The notes beneath the pieces were generated by a model that worked only from the letters and a program-made list of their open reading frames with translations, had not been told where the DNA came from and made no database searches. Below, one piece after another: positions 34,890 through 49,270 of a DNA stretch of 64,000 nucleotides. The position numbers were made by a program, and so were the translations under genes. Origin of the DNA: Kuschelorhynchus macadamiae (taxonomy: Eukaryota > Arthropoda > Insecta > Coleoptera > Curculionidae); contig JAUTXW010001609.1 of the NCBI GenBank assembly GCA_030620095.1, positions 62,001 through 126,000 of the forward strand. Reading direction: 5' to 3'. How positions within the stretch are numbered: the stretch's first letter is position 1; every line of letters starts with the position of its first letter.

Positions 34890-35444
34890 ATTTCCCTCGT
34901 GAGAGCGAAGTATTTTAATCGTGAAAACTCATGGTCCCCTAGATACCAAAAAACATGTTTTCTTAATTCCGCCGGACTCTGTGTTGGTCTGTCTGTCTGT
35001 CTTAGTCTGTCTTTTTGCGGCATAGCTAAAAAACTGCTTATCAGATTGACATCAAATGTTAAGGGTCACATGGGAATGACATGGCATTATTTTCGTAAAA
35101 AGCCAAAATAGCGGAACGAAATGGCAACCTCGTAAAATGTTAAAAAATTTTTGCAAAAAACCTAACTTATTTCATTTACTTCAAATTTTGTACAGAAAAA
35201 ACTTTCTTATTAATTGATTTTAATAATTTTTTAACAAAAGTTAGTTAGGATAAACTGGTAATATTTTAGCACAATTTCAACATAGCGGAAAAAAATGGCG
35301 GTGTAATAAATTTTTCAAAAAAAATCAATGTAAAGAAATACTTATTTAATTGACTTTAATTTTTTTACAAAAATCAAATGTGACATAAGTAGAAACTGGC
35401 AAAATATTGGAACAAATCCAATATGGTTGAACAAAATGGCATTT
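34890..35444 (-). repeat. Dispersed repeat family A, copy 4 (cut by PLE)
   Basis: It starts with the family terminus TTTCCCTCGTGAGAGCGAAG, then the header with GTCTGTCTGTCTG near 34990, and monomers with AAATGGCAACC and AAAATGGCGGTG. It ends at GAACAAAATGGC, where the Penelope-like fragment begins. Confidence 0.8.
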
Positions 35445-35599
35445 TGGATCTTTACTGGTTCTTTCTTTTTGTTGTAATGAAGATAGGTTCTTTGTTTAAA
35501 AATCCTTAAAATATTTTTTTCTGGATAATGGTTGTCTACTAATTTTAAAGAAACAACTTATCTTCATTACAACAAAAAGAAAGAATCAATAAAGAACCA
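35445..35599. repeat. Inverted repeat at PLE 5' side
   Basis: The arms 35445-35489 and 35554-35599 are inverted copies (shared core TCTTTCTTTTTGTTGTAATG). The right arm lies inside the PLE reading frame. A partial inverted copy at the 5' end is typical of Penelope-like insertions. Confidence 0.75.
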
Positions 35600-36111
35600 A
35601 AGTACTAAATACGTGGCACTACGGCACATACATAACATATCAGAAAAATTAAAGTATATTCTTTCAAAACATAATATAACTATTTGTCATAAAGCACAAA
35701 ATTTAATAAATTCTCTGAACACACCATTAAAAAGTAAAGTTCCACAAATCAAGAAATCAAACGTAATTTATTCAATTCCATGTTTAAATTGTCCTAAGAA
35801 ATATATCGGTATGACAACACAATTTTTAGAAACCCGTATCAAAGGCCACAAATATACTAAAATGATTCTACTGCTCTTCATAAACATGAACATACAACAA
35901 AACATAAGTTTAACTTTAACGCAACCGAGATTTTAGCCCAAGATAGAAATTATTATAAATTAACAATTAAAGAAATGATCGCAATAATAAAGGAGAGCCA
36001 GGCAGTAAATAATAAAAAAGATATTAGTGGTTTAAGTCAAATATATTTCAACTTAATTAACTTATCGAAAAGTAATACAAATTCAAAATCTAATCCTCTC
36101 AACCCTGTATA
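35532..36111 (+). pseudogene. Penelope-like element, GIY-YIG endonuclease end
   Basis: The frame at 35532 encodes the end of the RT-linker region and then SNVIYSIPCLNCPKKYIGMT and RIKGHKY, the GIY-YIG nuclease start with its Cys pair. A one-base shift near 35870 moves the rest to another frame, with TTKHKFNFNATEILAQDRNY and a stop at 36109. The enzyme nicks target DNA to prime reverse transcription. The reverse transcriptase core is absent, so the copy is 5'-truncated. Confidence 0.85.
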
Positions 36112-36175
36112 AATTTTAAACAGGAATTGAACTTGCGTCTGTATATCGATTAAAAATATTAATATTTGTTTTCAC

Positions 36176-36560
36176 AGGTGCAGGGCATAGGCACAAAAAC
36201 AGCTACTTCGCTGGTGAATTACACTGTGACTACTGGCTTTCGTTGGGAGCATTAAATGATAGTATATTTTTATTCCACGTACACCAACGTCATAACAAGA
36301 ATATGATCGTTGTTTGGAACATGTTCTGCACAGCAGACACAATGATCCATTTTTGTCAAACGACGATCGCGATTTCGCTCATATTAGAGCTCGTTAGGCC
36401 GCCATGGACTAGAAAGCCCCGTGTAGGGCATAGGAACAAAATGGAATCACAAAAACAACTAGTCCGCTGGCTAATACCACGACCGGCATTGAATTACACT
36501 GTGACTCCTGGTTTCGTTTGGAGCATTAAATGATAGTAAATTTTTATTCCACGTACACCA
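36176..36560 (+). repeat. Direct duplication, unit about 242 bp
   Basis: GGGCATAGGCACAAAAAC and GAATTACACTGTGACTACTG at 36184-36230 recur as GGGCATAGGAACAAAATGG and GAATTACACTGTGACTCCTG at 36426-36510. Both are followed by GGAGCATTAAATGATAGTA and CCACGTACACCAA. No gene is recognised. Confidence 0.75.
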
Positions 36561-37018
36561 ATATTTTATTCAAAATTTTAATATCGGAAAATTGATTTTT
36601 AACTGGATTTTTTGACAAAACTCTTTGAGATAGAGAAACGAAATTACTTTTTTACTAACCTTTTATTTGCATACAAATTAGCTTTCAAAAGTTTGTATCT
36701 TCAAAAATCACCTATAGAACTCTTTGTTTTTGTGTTATTAACAAACAAAAATAAATTAAATACCTGTCAAGTTTTAAACTTTATCATTTTTTTTTGTTTA
36801 ATACTAATAAATTAACCATATTTTATTTTTGGAATTTTAACTTAGAAAAAACAAAACACGGTATTGAATATAGTATGCCTTGGAGTATTAAACAATAGAC
36901 AGATATAAATATGAAAAAGAAATAATTCAATTTTTTTCAAAATTTTAATAATATGCGGAAAAATTTACACATAATAGCTAGAAAGATCAGAAAGGTGATA
37001 ACAAAACAAAAGCTAGTC
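36561..37018. other. Unassigned stretch
   Basis: AT-rich with no gene recognised. Text near 36880-36960 loosely resembles the preceding direct repeat. Confidence 0.4.
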
Positions 37019-37708
37019 ATAATTAAAATTTTTGAAATGGCCGCCATTTTCTTCATAGCACCTTGTACATTTTTCTACAATTTTTGAGGCAACGTTTTGT
37101 TTTTGTCTCTGCGATATTTTCTAGAGCGTTCCGCTGAAACACTTTCTTAATGTGGACACAATAAAAAACATCTAGTAGCGTGAGGTCCGGAGACCGGGCC
37201 GACCATCTCATTCGTCCCTATCCAGTGGTTTTCAAACGTGCGATTTAAATAGTCACTAACAATATGGAAATTATATAATAAATATACAATAATTCATTCG
37301 TCTTTCAAAGTCATTGTGTCCTAGGTACTGATGAATTTGATATTTATAGGATTTGAGCCCATATTTTTAAAAGATTTTTCTAACACTCTCTCGACTAATT
37401 CCAATTATTCAGCAATCTGACGTAAAGATGAAGCGGATCAAAATTGAAATAAGCCGGTACATTAATTTCAGCTTCTTCACTTATAATAAAACATTCCCGC
37501 TCGTTGATTGTGCCTTTCGCCCTTTTTAAAGTATTTTACCAACCATGGAAAATATTTATCACTCGGTTGAACACGGTCTGGATATCTTTGTTGATAAAGT
37601 CTTTTGGCTTCTCTTTTATTTTGGTTTACCCTAAAGTTTAAGTAAAACGAAATAAGTTTCTCACGACAGTAGTATTTCACGCCCCGACATGTCTTCTGCG
37701 GGACCATA
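37019..37708 (-). pseudogene. DUF4817-type transposase fossil (mariner-like)
   Basis: On the minus strand, 37707-37480 encodes a helix-turn-helix start (EKLISFYLNFRVNQNKREAK, then RLYQQRYPDRVQPSDK) like the DUF4817 domain found before insect DDE transposases. The end near 37200-37040 decodes in pieces as a GP-x-S-x-P-x-T-like segment and a C-terminal tail, as in the usual RSPDLTPLD region. The middle is largely lost. GGCCGCCATTTTC at 37040 may mark a terminus. The fragment is certainly inactive. Confidence 0.55.
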
Positions 37709-38752
<1,044 letters not shown>

Positions 38753-38756
38753 TATA

Positions 38757-38843
38757 GTAGAAAATGGATTCTTTGGAATGACCGCTAAAGCAATGGAATT
38801 TGGCTAACCATAGACACGTGTTTCTGACTTAAGTTCTTCATCA

Positions 38844-38847
<4 letters not shown>
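38757..38847 (-). repeat. Hammerhead-bearing repeat unit 1
   Basis: On the plus strand this runs GTAGAAAATGGATTC to CATCAGTAC, between two (TA)n tracts. A nearly identical unit follows at 38889. Fragments of the same end recur at 40718-40770 and 44971-45023 in the other orientation, also ending at (TA)n. Confidence 0.85.

Positions 38848-38849
<2 letters not shown>
38807..38849 (-). ncRNA. Hammerhead ribozyme-like motif 1
   Basis: On the minus strand: GUA, then core CUGAUGA, stem-loop II (GAACUUAAGUC), core GAAA, then the palindromic CACGUG stem III, UC (cleavage triplet GUC), then UAUGG closing stem I with AUGUA. Core residues are intact but stems II and III are short, so activity may need a dimer. 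Confidence 0.6.

Positions 38850-38888
<39 letters not shown>
38848..38888. repeat. (TA)n tract
   Basis: About 40 bases of TA between two hammerhead-bearing units. Confidence 0.95.
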
Positions 38889-38891
<3 letters not shown>

Positions 38892-38985
38892 GAAAATGGA
38901 TTCTTTGGGATGACCGCTAAAGCAATGGAATTTGGCTAACCATAGACACGTGTTTCTGACTTAAGGTCTTCATCAGTACAGTCAA
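38889..38985 (-). repeat. Hammerhead-bearing repeat unit 2
   Basis: A second copy of the unit at 38757, differing at two or three positions. It continues past the ribozyme motif into AGTCAACTAGTT, the inverted counterpart of AACTAGTTGACT at 39207-39218. Confidence 0.85.
38936..38981 (-). ncRNA. Hammerhead ribozyme-like motif 2
   Basis: Minus-strand order: CUGUA, CUGAUGA (38976-38970), stem-loop II GACCUUAAGUC, GAAA, CACGUG, UC, UAUGG. Stem I pairs CUGUA with UAUGG using two G-U pairs. The GUC cleavage triplet is present. An unpaired A flanks each side of stem II. Confidence 0.65.
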
Positions 38986-39216
38986 CTAGTTCTTGCCGAG
39001 TTATATATTTTCTACTTTTGATTTACTACTCTTGGGTTATGAGTTTCGCCACAGGTGGCTATATGCTGCTCCGGGGTAAATAGACTATCAAGTCCGGCGA
39101 AGATGTCGGATGTTCTCTTGGTAATCACAAATATCGGTATTGCTCCTGTTGGTGAGTCTGGTATTGTTTTGTGTATTTATTTTGGCGCTAGTTGTACTCG
39201 TCTTTCAACTAGTTGA
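38986..39216. other. Spacer between inverted hammerhead motifs
   Basis: About 230 bases without a frame I recognise, bounded by inverted AGTCAACTAGTT/AACTAGTTGACT. It may be the inside of a PLE-type terminal repeat or of a non-autonomous ribozyme element. Confidence 0.45.
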
Positions 39217-39258
39217 CTGTACTGACGAAGACTTTACATCAGAAACACTTGTCTATGT
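39217..39258 (+). ncRNA. Hammerhead ribozyme-like motif 3
   Basis: Plus strand: CUGUA, CUGACGA (39222-39228; position 7 of the core tolerates any base), weak stem-loop II, GAAA (39242-39245), CACUUGUC, UAUGU. It is inverted relative to motif 2. Stem II is poorly paired, so this copy looks decayed. Confidence 0.5.
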
Positions 39259-39289
39259 TGATTTTCAAATGTATGTATAATTATTTATT

Positions 39290-40033
39290 TTATAGTAACA
39301 CTGAGGCAATTACAAAATTTGGCTAATTATATAGTAACTGATTTGAACACAGTGTTCCGTCACCATCCTGTCGAATAACTCTACGAGTTGGATTTTTCCA
39401 AATTCACATATCATACACTTCATAAAAGAAAGTTAATAGAATCTATATTAATAGGATGACACTATTGGAAGTGACATATTTTGAATATATAATCATTTTT
39501 AGTTAGTAAGATACTGGCCTTCTTTATTAATGAAAACAACAATTCTTTCATTTAGAATAAAATATTCTGTTTTTTTGGTTTCTTCTTTTAGTCCATTTTA
39601 CTCACATGGATTCTTTCTTGTATAATATCAATTTAACACTTTGAGAACATTTGAACTATTAGAAAGCTTCAGTTTACATAGCTTTTTGTTTTCATTTATC
39701 CAAGCTGCTTTTCTTTATGTTTGCTTTGTATGGAATGTTAAACGGACATTTTGCTGATGGTTTTTCGTTATTTTAAACCCATTAGTAATCTGAAACGAAA
39801 TTAAACATTATAATATTGCAGTTAAATATAACTTTTAAAATATCAAGACTTTTATGTAAATTACATCTTACATACCTCAATATGTTTTATTCATAATTCA
39901 TTTGATTACATTTTGTAAAGTATTTTTAACCTCTCTAAATTAAGACAAAAGAATTTTGTTTTCTTTACAAATATTCGGAATTTGTCTGCCTTTTTCTTCT
40001 GTCACTATGGTTTCATTGGTCTCTTATTTTTCG
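39290..40033. other. Unassigned AT-rich stretch
   Basis: No gene is recognised. It ends at the start of the tandem duplication. Confidence 0.45.
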
Positions 40034-40717
40034 GCATCCAGCCAGCTTTCCATTCTCGTTACGATTTTGGTTCTGCTCAGCGGCAGTTCGCCACACTCTT
40101 CGGGGTACACTGAATATTATCGGGTTCTGACTCCCTTCTACTAGTGGCGCCAGCAGTGGACTCCATTGTGATTGTTATGGTCTTTTACGGCGTTAGGTTG
40201 ATATAAGTTACTTCTGAAGTGAGGAAGAATGATGGAGGGGAATGTCAAACTTCTTCGAATTTTCTAGACTTGATTTTCTCGCCCCTTTCTATTGGCTCTC
40301 CTTGGAGGTGCAACTTGTGTCCGGCTTTATAAAAGTGCCTTAATGGACAACTTTTTTACAATTACTGAAAGTAGGCCTAAGTAATTTCTTTTAAAGTGCA
40401 GTGCCATTGAAAGCCTAAGGCCTATTTCATGTTTCAAAATTATTTTACAAAACAACTCTTAAAAAAAACAAAGGTGATCATTAAAATTTGACAGTCTGCA
40501 CTATACAGTGTTTTATTGAAAAGCTCTCCAAATCTTTATTTTGTCTGCATTTAAATATCAATATAGATTTCTACCTAATTGAGTCACAGTCAATTAGGTG
40601 GCGCCCCTTTTAATTTCTAAAAGTGTACCAGACAACCTGCAACCTACAGCTCCCCGAAAAGATGACTGGCTGCCGCTCGCATGTATTGGTAACTTTTTAA
40701 GGACTTTACGCCATATG

Positions 40718-40767
40718 GTTAGCCAAATTCCATTGCTTTAACGGTCATCCCGAAGAATCCATTTTCT

Positions 40768-40770
<3 letters not shown>
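40718..40770 (+). repeat. End fragment of hammerhead-bearing repeat
   Basis: GGTTAGCCAAATTCCATTGC to CCATTTTCTAC matches the outer part of units 38757 and 38889 in reverse orientation. The ribozyme part is missing. It ends at (TA)n. The second copy is at 44971-45023. Confidence 0.85.

Positions 40771-40772
<2 letters not shown>

Positions 40773-40816
<44 letters not shown>
40773..40816. repeat. (TA)n tract
   Basis: About 44 bases of TA; the equivalent in the second copy is 45024-45076. Confidence 0.95.
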
Positions 40817-41944
<1,128 letters not shown>

Positions 41945-42329
41945 ATTTATTTTATATACTAATATAAAGTTTACAAAAGTGGGTGTACATACTTTCTTGC
42001 ACAATATAGTCCTTGGTAAGATGTAGACATATTAATGTATCGTCTAAAGTCCGTAAGGACCTGTGCGTTGTTTCCTAGTGTATTTATACACTTTGTTGAA
42101 AAAAAAATTATCTCAAACTTATTTTATTTAGCGACAAATAATTGCTTGTAAATACCCAGAGAATCTGCAGACCGCCAACGAGCTGGAAGAAAAGAAACGA
42201 ACAACAAAATAAATTAATACATTTCTTTAGATTATTCAGTATACATCTCGTTAAACAAAAGAAGATGCATTCTTAACATCAATTATATTATATATAATAT
42301 AAATAAAAGTATATTATAAATAAAAGGGT

Positions 42330-43572
42330 CGTCCCTTTGCTAATATCCACGGTTTAGTTTTTTTTCTTATAAAGGATTTTAGAGTTTATATTTTTAACTT
42401 CATTAGGAATCGTATTGTATAGCTGTGTCCCCAAGAAGTACTTCTTTGAGCTATAGTTTTAGATGTTTTCGGGATTCTAACTTGTTTATCTCTATTTCGG
42501 ATGAGGTACATGTGATTCATTTGTTGTAGTTTATTCTTATGTATATGCTGTTTCATTAAAGTGGATAAACGATAATATTTTCTGATGTCGAGCATGTTTG
42601 TTTCACAGAAGAGTGTAGCACTAGAATAGGTGAATTCTTTGTCAAATATTATTTTTAACGCCTATTTATGTGCCCTTTCCAACTTTATCAGAAAATTGTT
42701 TGTTACATCTCCCTGAGCTAAAACACTATAAGTCAAATGTGATTCAATTAATACATAATATGGCATTTTTAGGTAAGGTATAGAGAATACTTTTTTAAAA
42801 TACTTAAACTTGTACAGCAATAATCTTATTTTCTTTGAAACATTATATTAAGCGATGTTCCCACTTTAAATGTGAGTCAATAAAAATCCCCAAGTATTTT
42901 ATAATTTTTGTCATTTGAATGTGTGTACTAGAAGGGGAGCAATTATTATAAATGGTAAGAGTTTCATAGCGGGGTAAGTTTATAATATAAGAACTGAAAG
43001 GTACGAAAAAAGTTTTTGTAAAATTAACTGCTAGCTACTTGCTACTAAAAAATGAAATATTTTACCCAATCCTTGTTCGGCTTTCTGATTCAGCCTGTCG
43101 CAATAATTATTCACAAAAAAGATGACGTGTCATCCGTAAAACTGACCACATCTCCCACGACTTCCAACAAAAAAAAAGTTGTTCAAGCAAATATTATATA
43201 GCACGGGTCCCAAAACTATCCTCATAATACTCCAAACTTTACAAATCTCAGATTACTAAATTCCTTATTGATTTTAACGACCTGTGGTCTTTCCGTCAAA
43301 TAGTCCCTAAAGAGATTCAATGGCACCCCCCTAAGACCAATGCTAGTCAACGAATTCAGCAACTGCGCATGTTTGACAGTATGAAATGCTTTTGCAAGGT
43401 CAATGAAAACGGCCATGCAAGGTTTTTTTCTTTCTCCATGAGTTTCCAGGTTTCGTTGTTTAAATTATCTTTTAGTCTAAAGTTATTCAAATATGTTTTA
43501 CATGTATAATCGTTATTGCATTTTTGTTCTGGATAGATTATATGGAATAGTTGTGAGTAATAGTCAGTTACG

Positions 43573-43575
<3 letters not shown>
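42330..43575 (-). pseudogene. LINE reverse transcriptase fossil, duplicate copy 1
   Basis: On the minus strand, 43416-43222 encodes VFIDLAKAFHTVKHAQLL and LFRDYLTERPQVVKINKEFS, the palm region around the first catalytic Asp of a LINE reverse transcriptase. The region down to 42600 decodes in broken frames. 42595-42386 gives the C-terminal segment MLDIRKYYRLSTLMKQHI and NRDKQVRIPKTSK. There is no endonuclease. Both sides end at (TA)n arrays. Confidence 0.75.

Positions 43576-43642
<67 letters not shown>
43576..43642. repeat. (TA)n tract
   Basis: About 67 bases of TA at the 5' side of the LINE fossil; the counterpart is 47708-47757. Confidence 0.95.
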
Positions 43643-43645
<3 letters not shown>

Positions 43646-45021
43646 TATGACAGTATTACATTTTAGGTCAGACATAAAGGGTGTTCAAAAAATACGAAAA
43701 AGTGAATTTCAAAACCTACAAATTTCACTGAATTAAATTTTTGTGACGACAGGATACTACTTTTCCAGAACCATATTTAAAAGCTGGAGTTGCCTGCCGT
43801 TAATGTTCTATATTTAAAATGTTAAAAAAGAACGGACATAAAAAACTAGTTCATCTTAAACAATTTTGTAATAAATTTCGGAAACAAACTGTAAATATAA
43901 TTCGTTTATTTTGTCAGCGTAGCATGTAGTACATGTGTTTATGCAATACTTAGGGATAGACATGATAATTCTTCGAGGGTAGGACCACGTAGTCAGTCGA
44001 CAAATATAATTTTAATATTAATATCGTTTATCACAAATAACATATTTTAGCACCAACACCAAAAACTTAAAATTTAAAAATTATAAATTGCTTTTTAATT
44101 GTCGAACTTTCGATTACCCGTTTTTACCCACAATATTGTTGAAATACCTCGAATTTCCGGTAATTACCCGCAAATCGGCTCTTTGAGGAAGGTCATGAAT
44201 ATTTGCCAATTTTTGTCAAAGCAACAAAGAATTTTAATCAAAGGTCTCATTTCCTTAATTGAAATCGCAGAATATTCTATATTCTAATATCCAGCCAGCT
44301 TTCCATTCTCGTTACGATTTTGGTTCTGCTCAGCGGCAGTTCGCCACACTCTTCGGGGTACACTGAATATTATCGGGTTCTGACTCCCTTCTACTAGTGG
44401 CGCCAGCAGTGGACTCCATTGTGATTGTTATGGTCTTTTACGGCGTTAGGTTGATATAAGTTACTTCTGAAGTGAGGAAGAATGATGGAGGGGAATGTCA
44501 AACTTCTTTGAATTTTCTAGACTTGATTTTCTCGCCCCTTTCTATTGGCTCTCCTTGGAGGTGCAACTTGTGTCCGGCTTTATAAAAGTGCCTTAATGGA
44601 CAACTTTTTTACAATTACTGAAAGTAGGCCTAAGTAATTTCTTTTAAAGTGCAGTGCCATTGAAAGCCTAAGGCCTATTTCATGTTTCAAAATTATTTTA
44701 CAAAACAACTCTCAAAAAAAACAAAGGTGATCATTGAAATTTGACAGTCTGCACTATACAGTGTTTTATTGAAAAGCTCTCCAAATCTTTATTTTGTCTG
44801 CATTTAAATATCAATATAGATTTCTACCTAATTGAGTCACAGTCAATTAGGTGGCGCCCCTTTTAATTTCTAAAAGTGTACCAGACAACCTGCAACCTAC
44901 AGCTCCCTGAAAAGATGACTGGCTGCCGCTCGCATGTATTGGTAACTTTTTAAGGACTTTACGCCATATGGTTAGCCAAATTCCATTGCTTTAACGGTCA
45001 TCCCGAAGAATCCATTTTCTA

Positions 45022-45023
<2 letters not shown>

Positions 45024-45076
<53 letters not shown>
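45024..45076. repeat. (TA)n tract
   Basis: About 53 bases of TA in the second duplicate. Confidence 0.95.
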
Positions 45077-46088
<1,012 letters not shown>

Positions 46089-46464
46089 TATACTAATATA
46101 AAGTTTACAAAAGTGGGTGTACATACTTTCTTGCACAATATAGTCCTTGGTAAGATGTAGACATATTAATGTATCGTCTAAAGTCCGTAAGGACCTGTGC
46201 GTTGTTTCCTAGTGTATTTATACACTTTGTTGAAAAAAAAATTATCTCAAACTTATTTTATTTAGCGACAAATAATTGCTTGTAAATACCCAGAGAATCT
46301 GCAGACCGCCAACGAGCTGGAAGAAAAGAAACGAACAACAAAATAAATTAATACATTTCTTTAGATTATTCAGTATACATCTCGTTAAACAAAAGAAGAT
46401 GCATTCTTAACATCAATTATATTATATATAATATAAATAAAAGTATATTATAAATAAAAGGGTC

Positions 46465-47706
46465 GTCCCTTTGCTAATATCCACGGTTTAGTTTTTTTTC
46501 TTATAAAGGATTTTAGAGTTTATATTTTTAACTTCATTAGGAATCGTATTGTATAGCTGTGTCCCCAAGAAGTACTTCTTTGAGCTATAGTTTTAGATGT
46601 TTTCGGGATTCTAACTTGTTTATCTCTATTTCGGATGAGGTACATGTGATTCATTTGTTGTAGTTTATTCTTATGTATATGCTGTTTCATTAAAGTGGAT
46701 AAACGATAATATTTTCTGATGTCGAGCATGTTTGTTTCACAGAAGAGTGTAGCACTAGAATAGGTGAATTCTTTGTCAAATATTATTTTTAACGCCTATT
46801 TATGTGCCCTTTCCAACTTTATCAGAAAATTGTTTGTTACATCTCCCTGAGCTAAAACACTATAAGTCAAATGTGGTTCAATTAATACATAATATGGCAT
46901 TTTTAGGTAAGGTATAGAGAATACTTTTTTAAAATACTTAAACTTGTACAGCAATAATCTTATTTTCTTTGAAACATTATATTAAGCGATGTTCCCACTT
47001 TAAATGTGAGTCAATAAAAATCCCCAAGTATTTTATAATTTTTGTCATTTGAATGTGTGTACTAGAAGGGGAGCAATTATTATAAATGGTAAGAGTTTCA
47101 TAGCGGGGTAAGTTTATAATATAAGAACTGAAAGGTACGAAAAAAGTTTTTGTAAAATTAACTGCTAGCTACTTGCTACTAAAAAATGAAATATTTTACC
47201 CAATCCTTGTTCGGCTTTCCGATTCAGCCTGTCGCAATAATTATTCACAAAAAAGATGACGTGTCATCCGTAAAACTGACCACATCTCCCACGACTTCCA
47301 ACAAAAAAAAAGTTGTTCAAGCAAATATTATATAGCACGGGTCCCAAAACTATCCTCATAATACTCCAAACTTTACAAATCTCGGATTACTAAATTCCTT
47401 ATTGATTTTAACGACCTGTGGTCTTTCCGTCAAATAGTCCCTAAAGAGATTCAATGGCACCCCCCTAAAACCAATGCTAGTCAACGTATTCAGCAACTGC
47501 GCATGTTTGACAGTATGAAATGCTTTTGCAAGGTCAATGAAAACGGCCATGCAAGGTTTTTTTCTTTCTCCATGAGTTTCCAGGTTTCGTTGTTTAAATT
47601 ATCTTTTAGTCTAAAGTTATTCAAATATGTTTTACATGTATAATCGTTATTGCATTTTTGTTCTGGATAGATTATATGGAATAGTTGTGAGTAATAGTCA
47701 GTTACG

Positions 47707-47707
<1 letters not shown>
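46465..47707 (-). pseudogene. LINE reverse transcriptase fossil, duplicate copy 2
   Basis: This duplicates 42330-43575. The palm segment (47550-47356) differs from copy 1 by a few residues (NTLTSIGF for NSLTSIGL, NPRF for NLRF). The C-terminal segment (46729-46520) is identical. It arose through the tandem duplication and not through a new insertion. Confidence 0.75.

Positions 47708-47757
<50 letters not shown>
47708..47757. repeat. (TA)n tract
   Basis: About 50 bases of TA in the second duplicate. Confidence 0.95.
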
Positions 47758-47761
<4 letters not shown>

Positions 47762-48395
47762 TATGACAGTATTACATTTTAGGTCAGACATAAAGGGTGT
47801 TCAAAAAATACGAAAAAGTTAATTTCAAAACCTACAAATTTCACTGAATTAAATTTTTGTGACGACAGGATACTACTTTTCCAGAACCATATTTAAAAGC
47901 TGGAGTTGCCTGCCGTTAATGTTCTATATTTAAAATGTTAAAAAAGAACGGACATAAAAAACTAGTTCATCTTAAACAATTTTGTAATAAATTTCGGAAA
48001 CAAACTGTAAATATAATTCGTTTATTTTGTCAGCGTAGCATGTAGTACATGTGTTTATGCAATACTTAGGGATAGACATGATAATTCTTCGAGGGTAGGA
48101 CCACGTAGTCAGTCGACAAATATAATTTTAATATTAATATCGTTTATCACAAATAACATATTTTAGCACCAACACCAAAAACTTAAAATTTAAAAATTAT
48201 AAATTGCTTTTTAATTGTCGAACTTTCGATTACCCGTTTTTACCCACAATATTGTTCGAAATACCCGAATTTCCGGTAATTACCCGCAAATCGGCTCTTT
48301 GAGGAAGGTCATGAATATTTGCCAATTTTTGTCAAAGCAACAAAGAATTTTAATCAAAGGTCTCATTTCCTTAATTGAAATCGCAGAATATTTAT

Positions 48396-48639
48396 TCTTT
48401 GAAGCTTCCATAGATATTTTTAATAAAAATTTTAAGTATATTAAAAATCATAAATTTTAATGTTTGTAGGTACAAAACCCAAAATGTTTAGGCTAGTCGG
48501 TGACATATTATGTGTTTTTCTTTATTCTTTTGTCTTTTGTACGTGGAAAGTATTATAGTCGTTGAAAATCGCCTTTTCCGCCACATTTTTGCTTTTAAGA
48601 ATCCATAGTACAAAAAAAAATCTTTTTTTTTTCCATTTT
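48396..48639. other. Unassigned stretch
   Basis: Nothing is recognised. Confidence 0.4.
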
Positions 48640-48830
48640 CTTCAGTCCGTCCCTGAACGGCATAATTCAAAAACTTACTTAACCAACTGACTTAAAATTT
48701 TGCTTAAAAGCCTAAGAAACAACAATATGATATGATATGAACAATATAATATAATTTTGCACAAAAAAAAACAAGTGTAGAAGAAAGGTGATGGTAAAAT
48801 TTTTTATTTGAATCCTATATATACAATTTC

Positions 48831-48916
<86 letters not shown>

Positions 48917-49270
48917 CGAGACGATGGCCTAATAAAAGGTTTAAGATATTGGTAAAATTCCATTTGCTGCAATAAAAATCTTCTTTTACTAATTTAATAT
49001 ACATGTACAAATTGTGCGATTTGTCACTTCGCTTAATAAACAGAAAAAAATCACTACAAAAAAAGTTAAATGTTAATGTTATTTATAGATCGTTTTTCTC
49101 TAATCTCCCCGAAGTTTTTTCATAAGGCTACTTTTTCTCAGTGAAAGTGACGTATATTATTAAATTACTACATGTGAAAATATACTGGAACATTCTTCAC
49201 TTTCCTTGATAAAAATAAGAACCGATACAGTGGGGAAGTTCCGGATAGACAAAATTAACAGATTTTTATT
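48640..49270 (-). repeat. Dispersed repeat family A, degenerate copy with (TA)n
   Basis: Text such as CAGTCCGTCCCTGAACGGC, CTTAACCAACTGAC and GGTGATGGTAAAATTTTTT, then ACGATGGCCTAATAAAAGG after the (TA)n array, follows family A order. GGGGAAGTTCCGGATAGAC near 49233 marks its end. Confidence 0.5.
48834..48914. repeat. (TA)n array
   Basis: About 80 bases of TA inside a degenerate family A copy. Confidence 0.95.

Noticed and set aside
35445..35599. pre-miRNA hairpin
   Set aside because: The inverted arms overlap a PLE reading frame and are better explained as the usual inverted 5' copy of such elements.
40130..40175. LTR primer-binding-like TGGCGCC near a duplicated block
   Set aside because: No LTR pair or TG...CA boundary could be tied to it.
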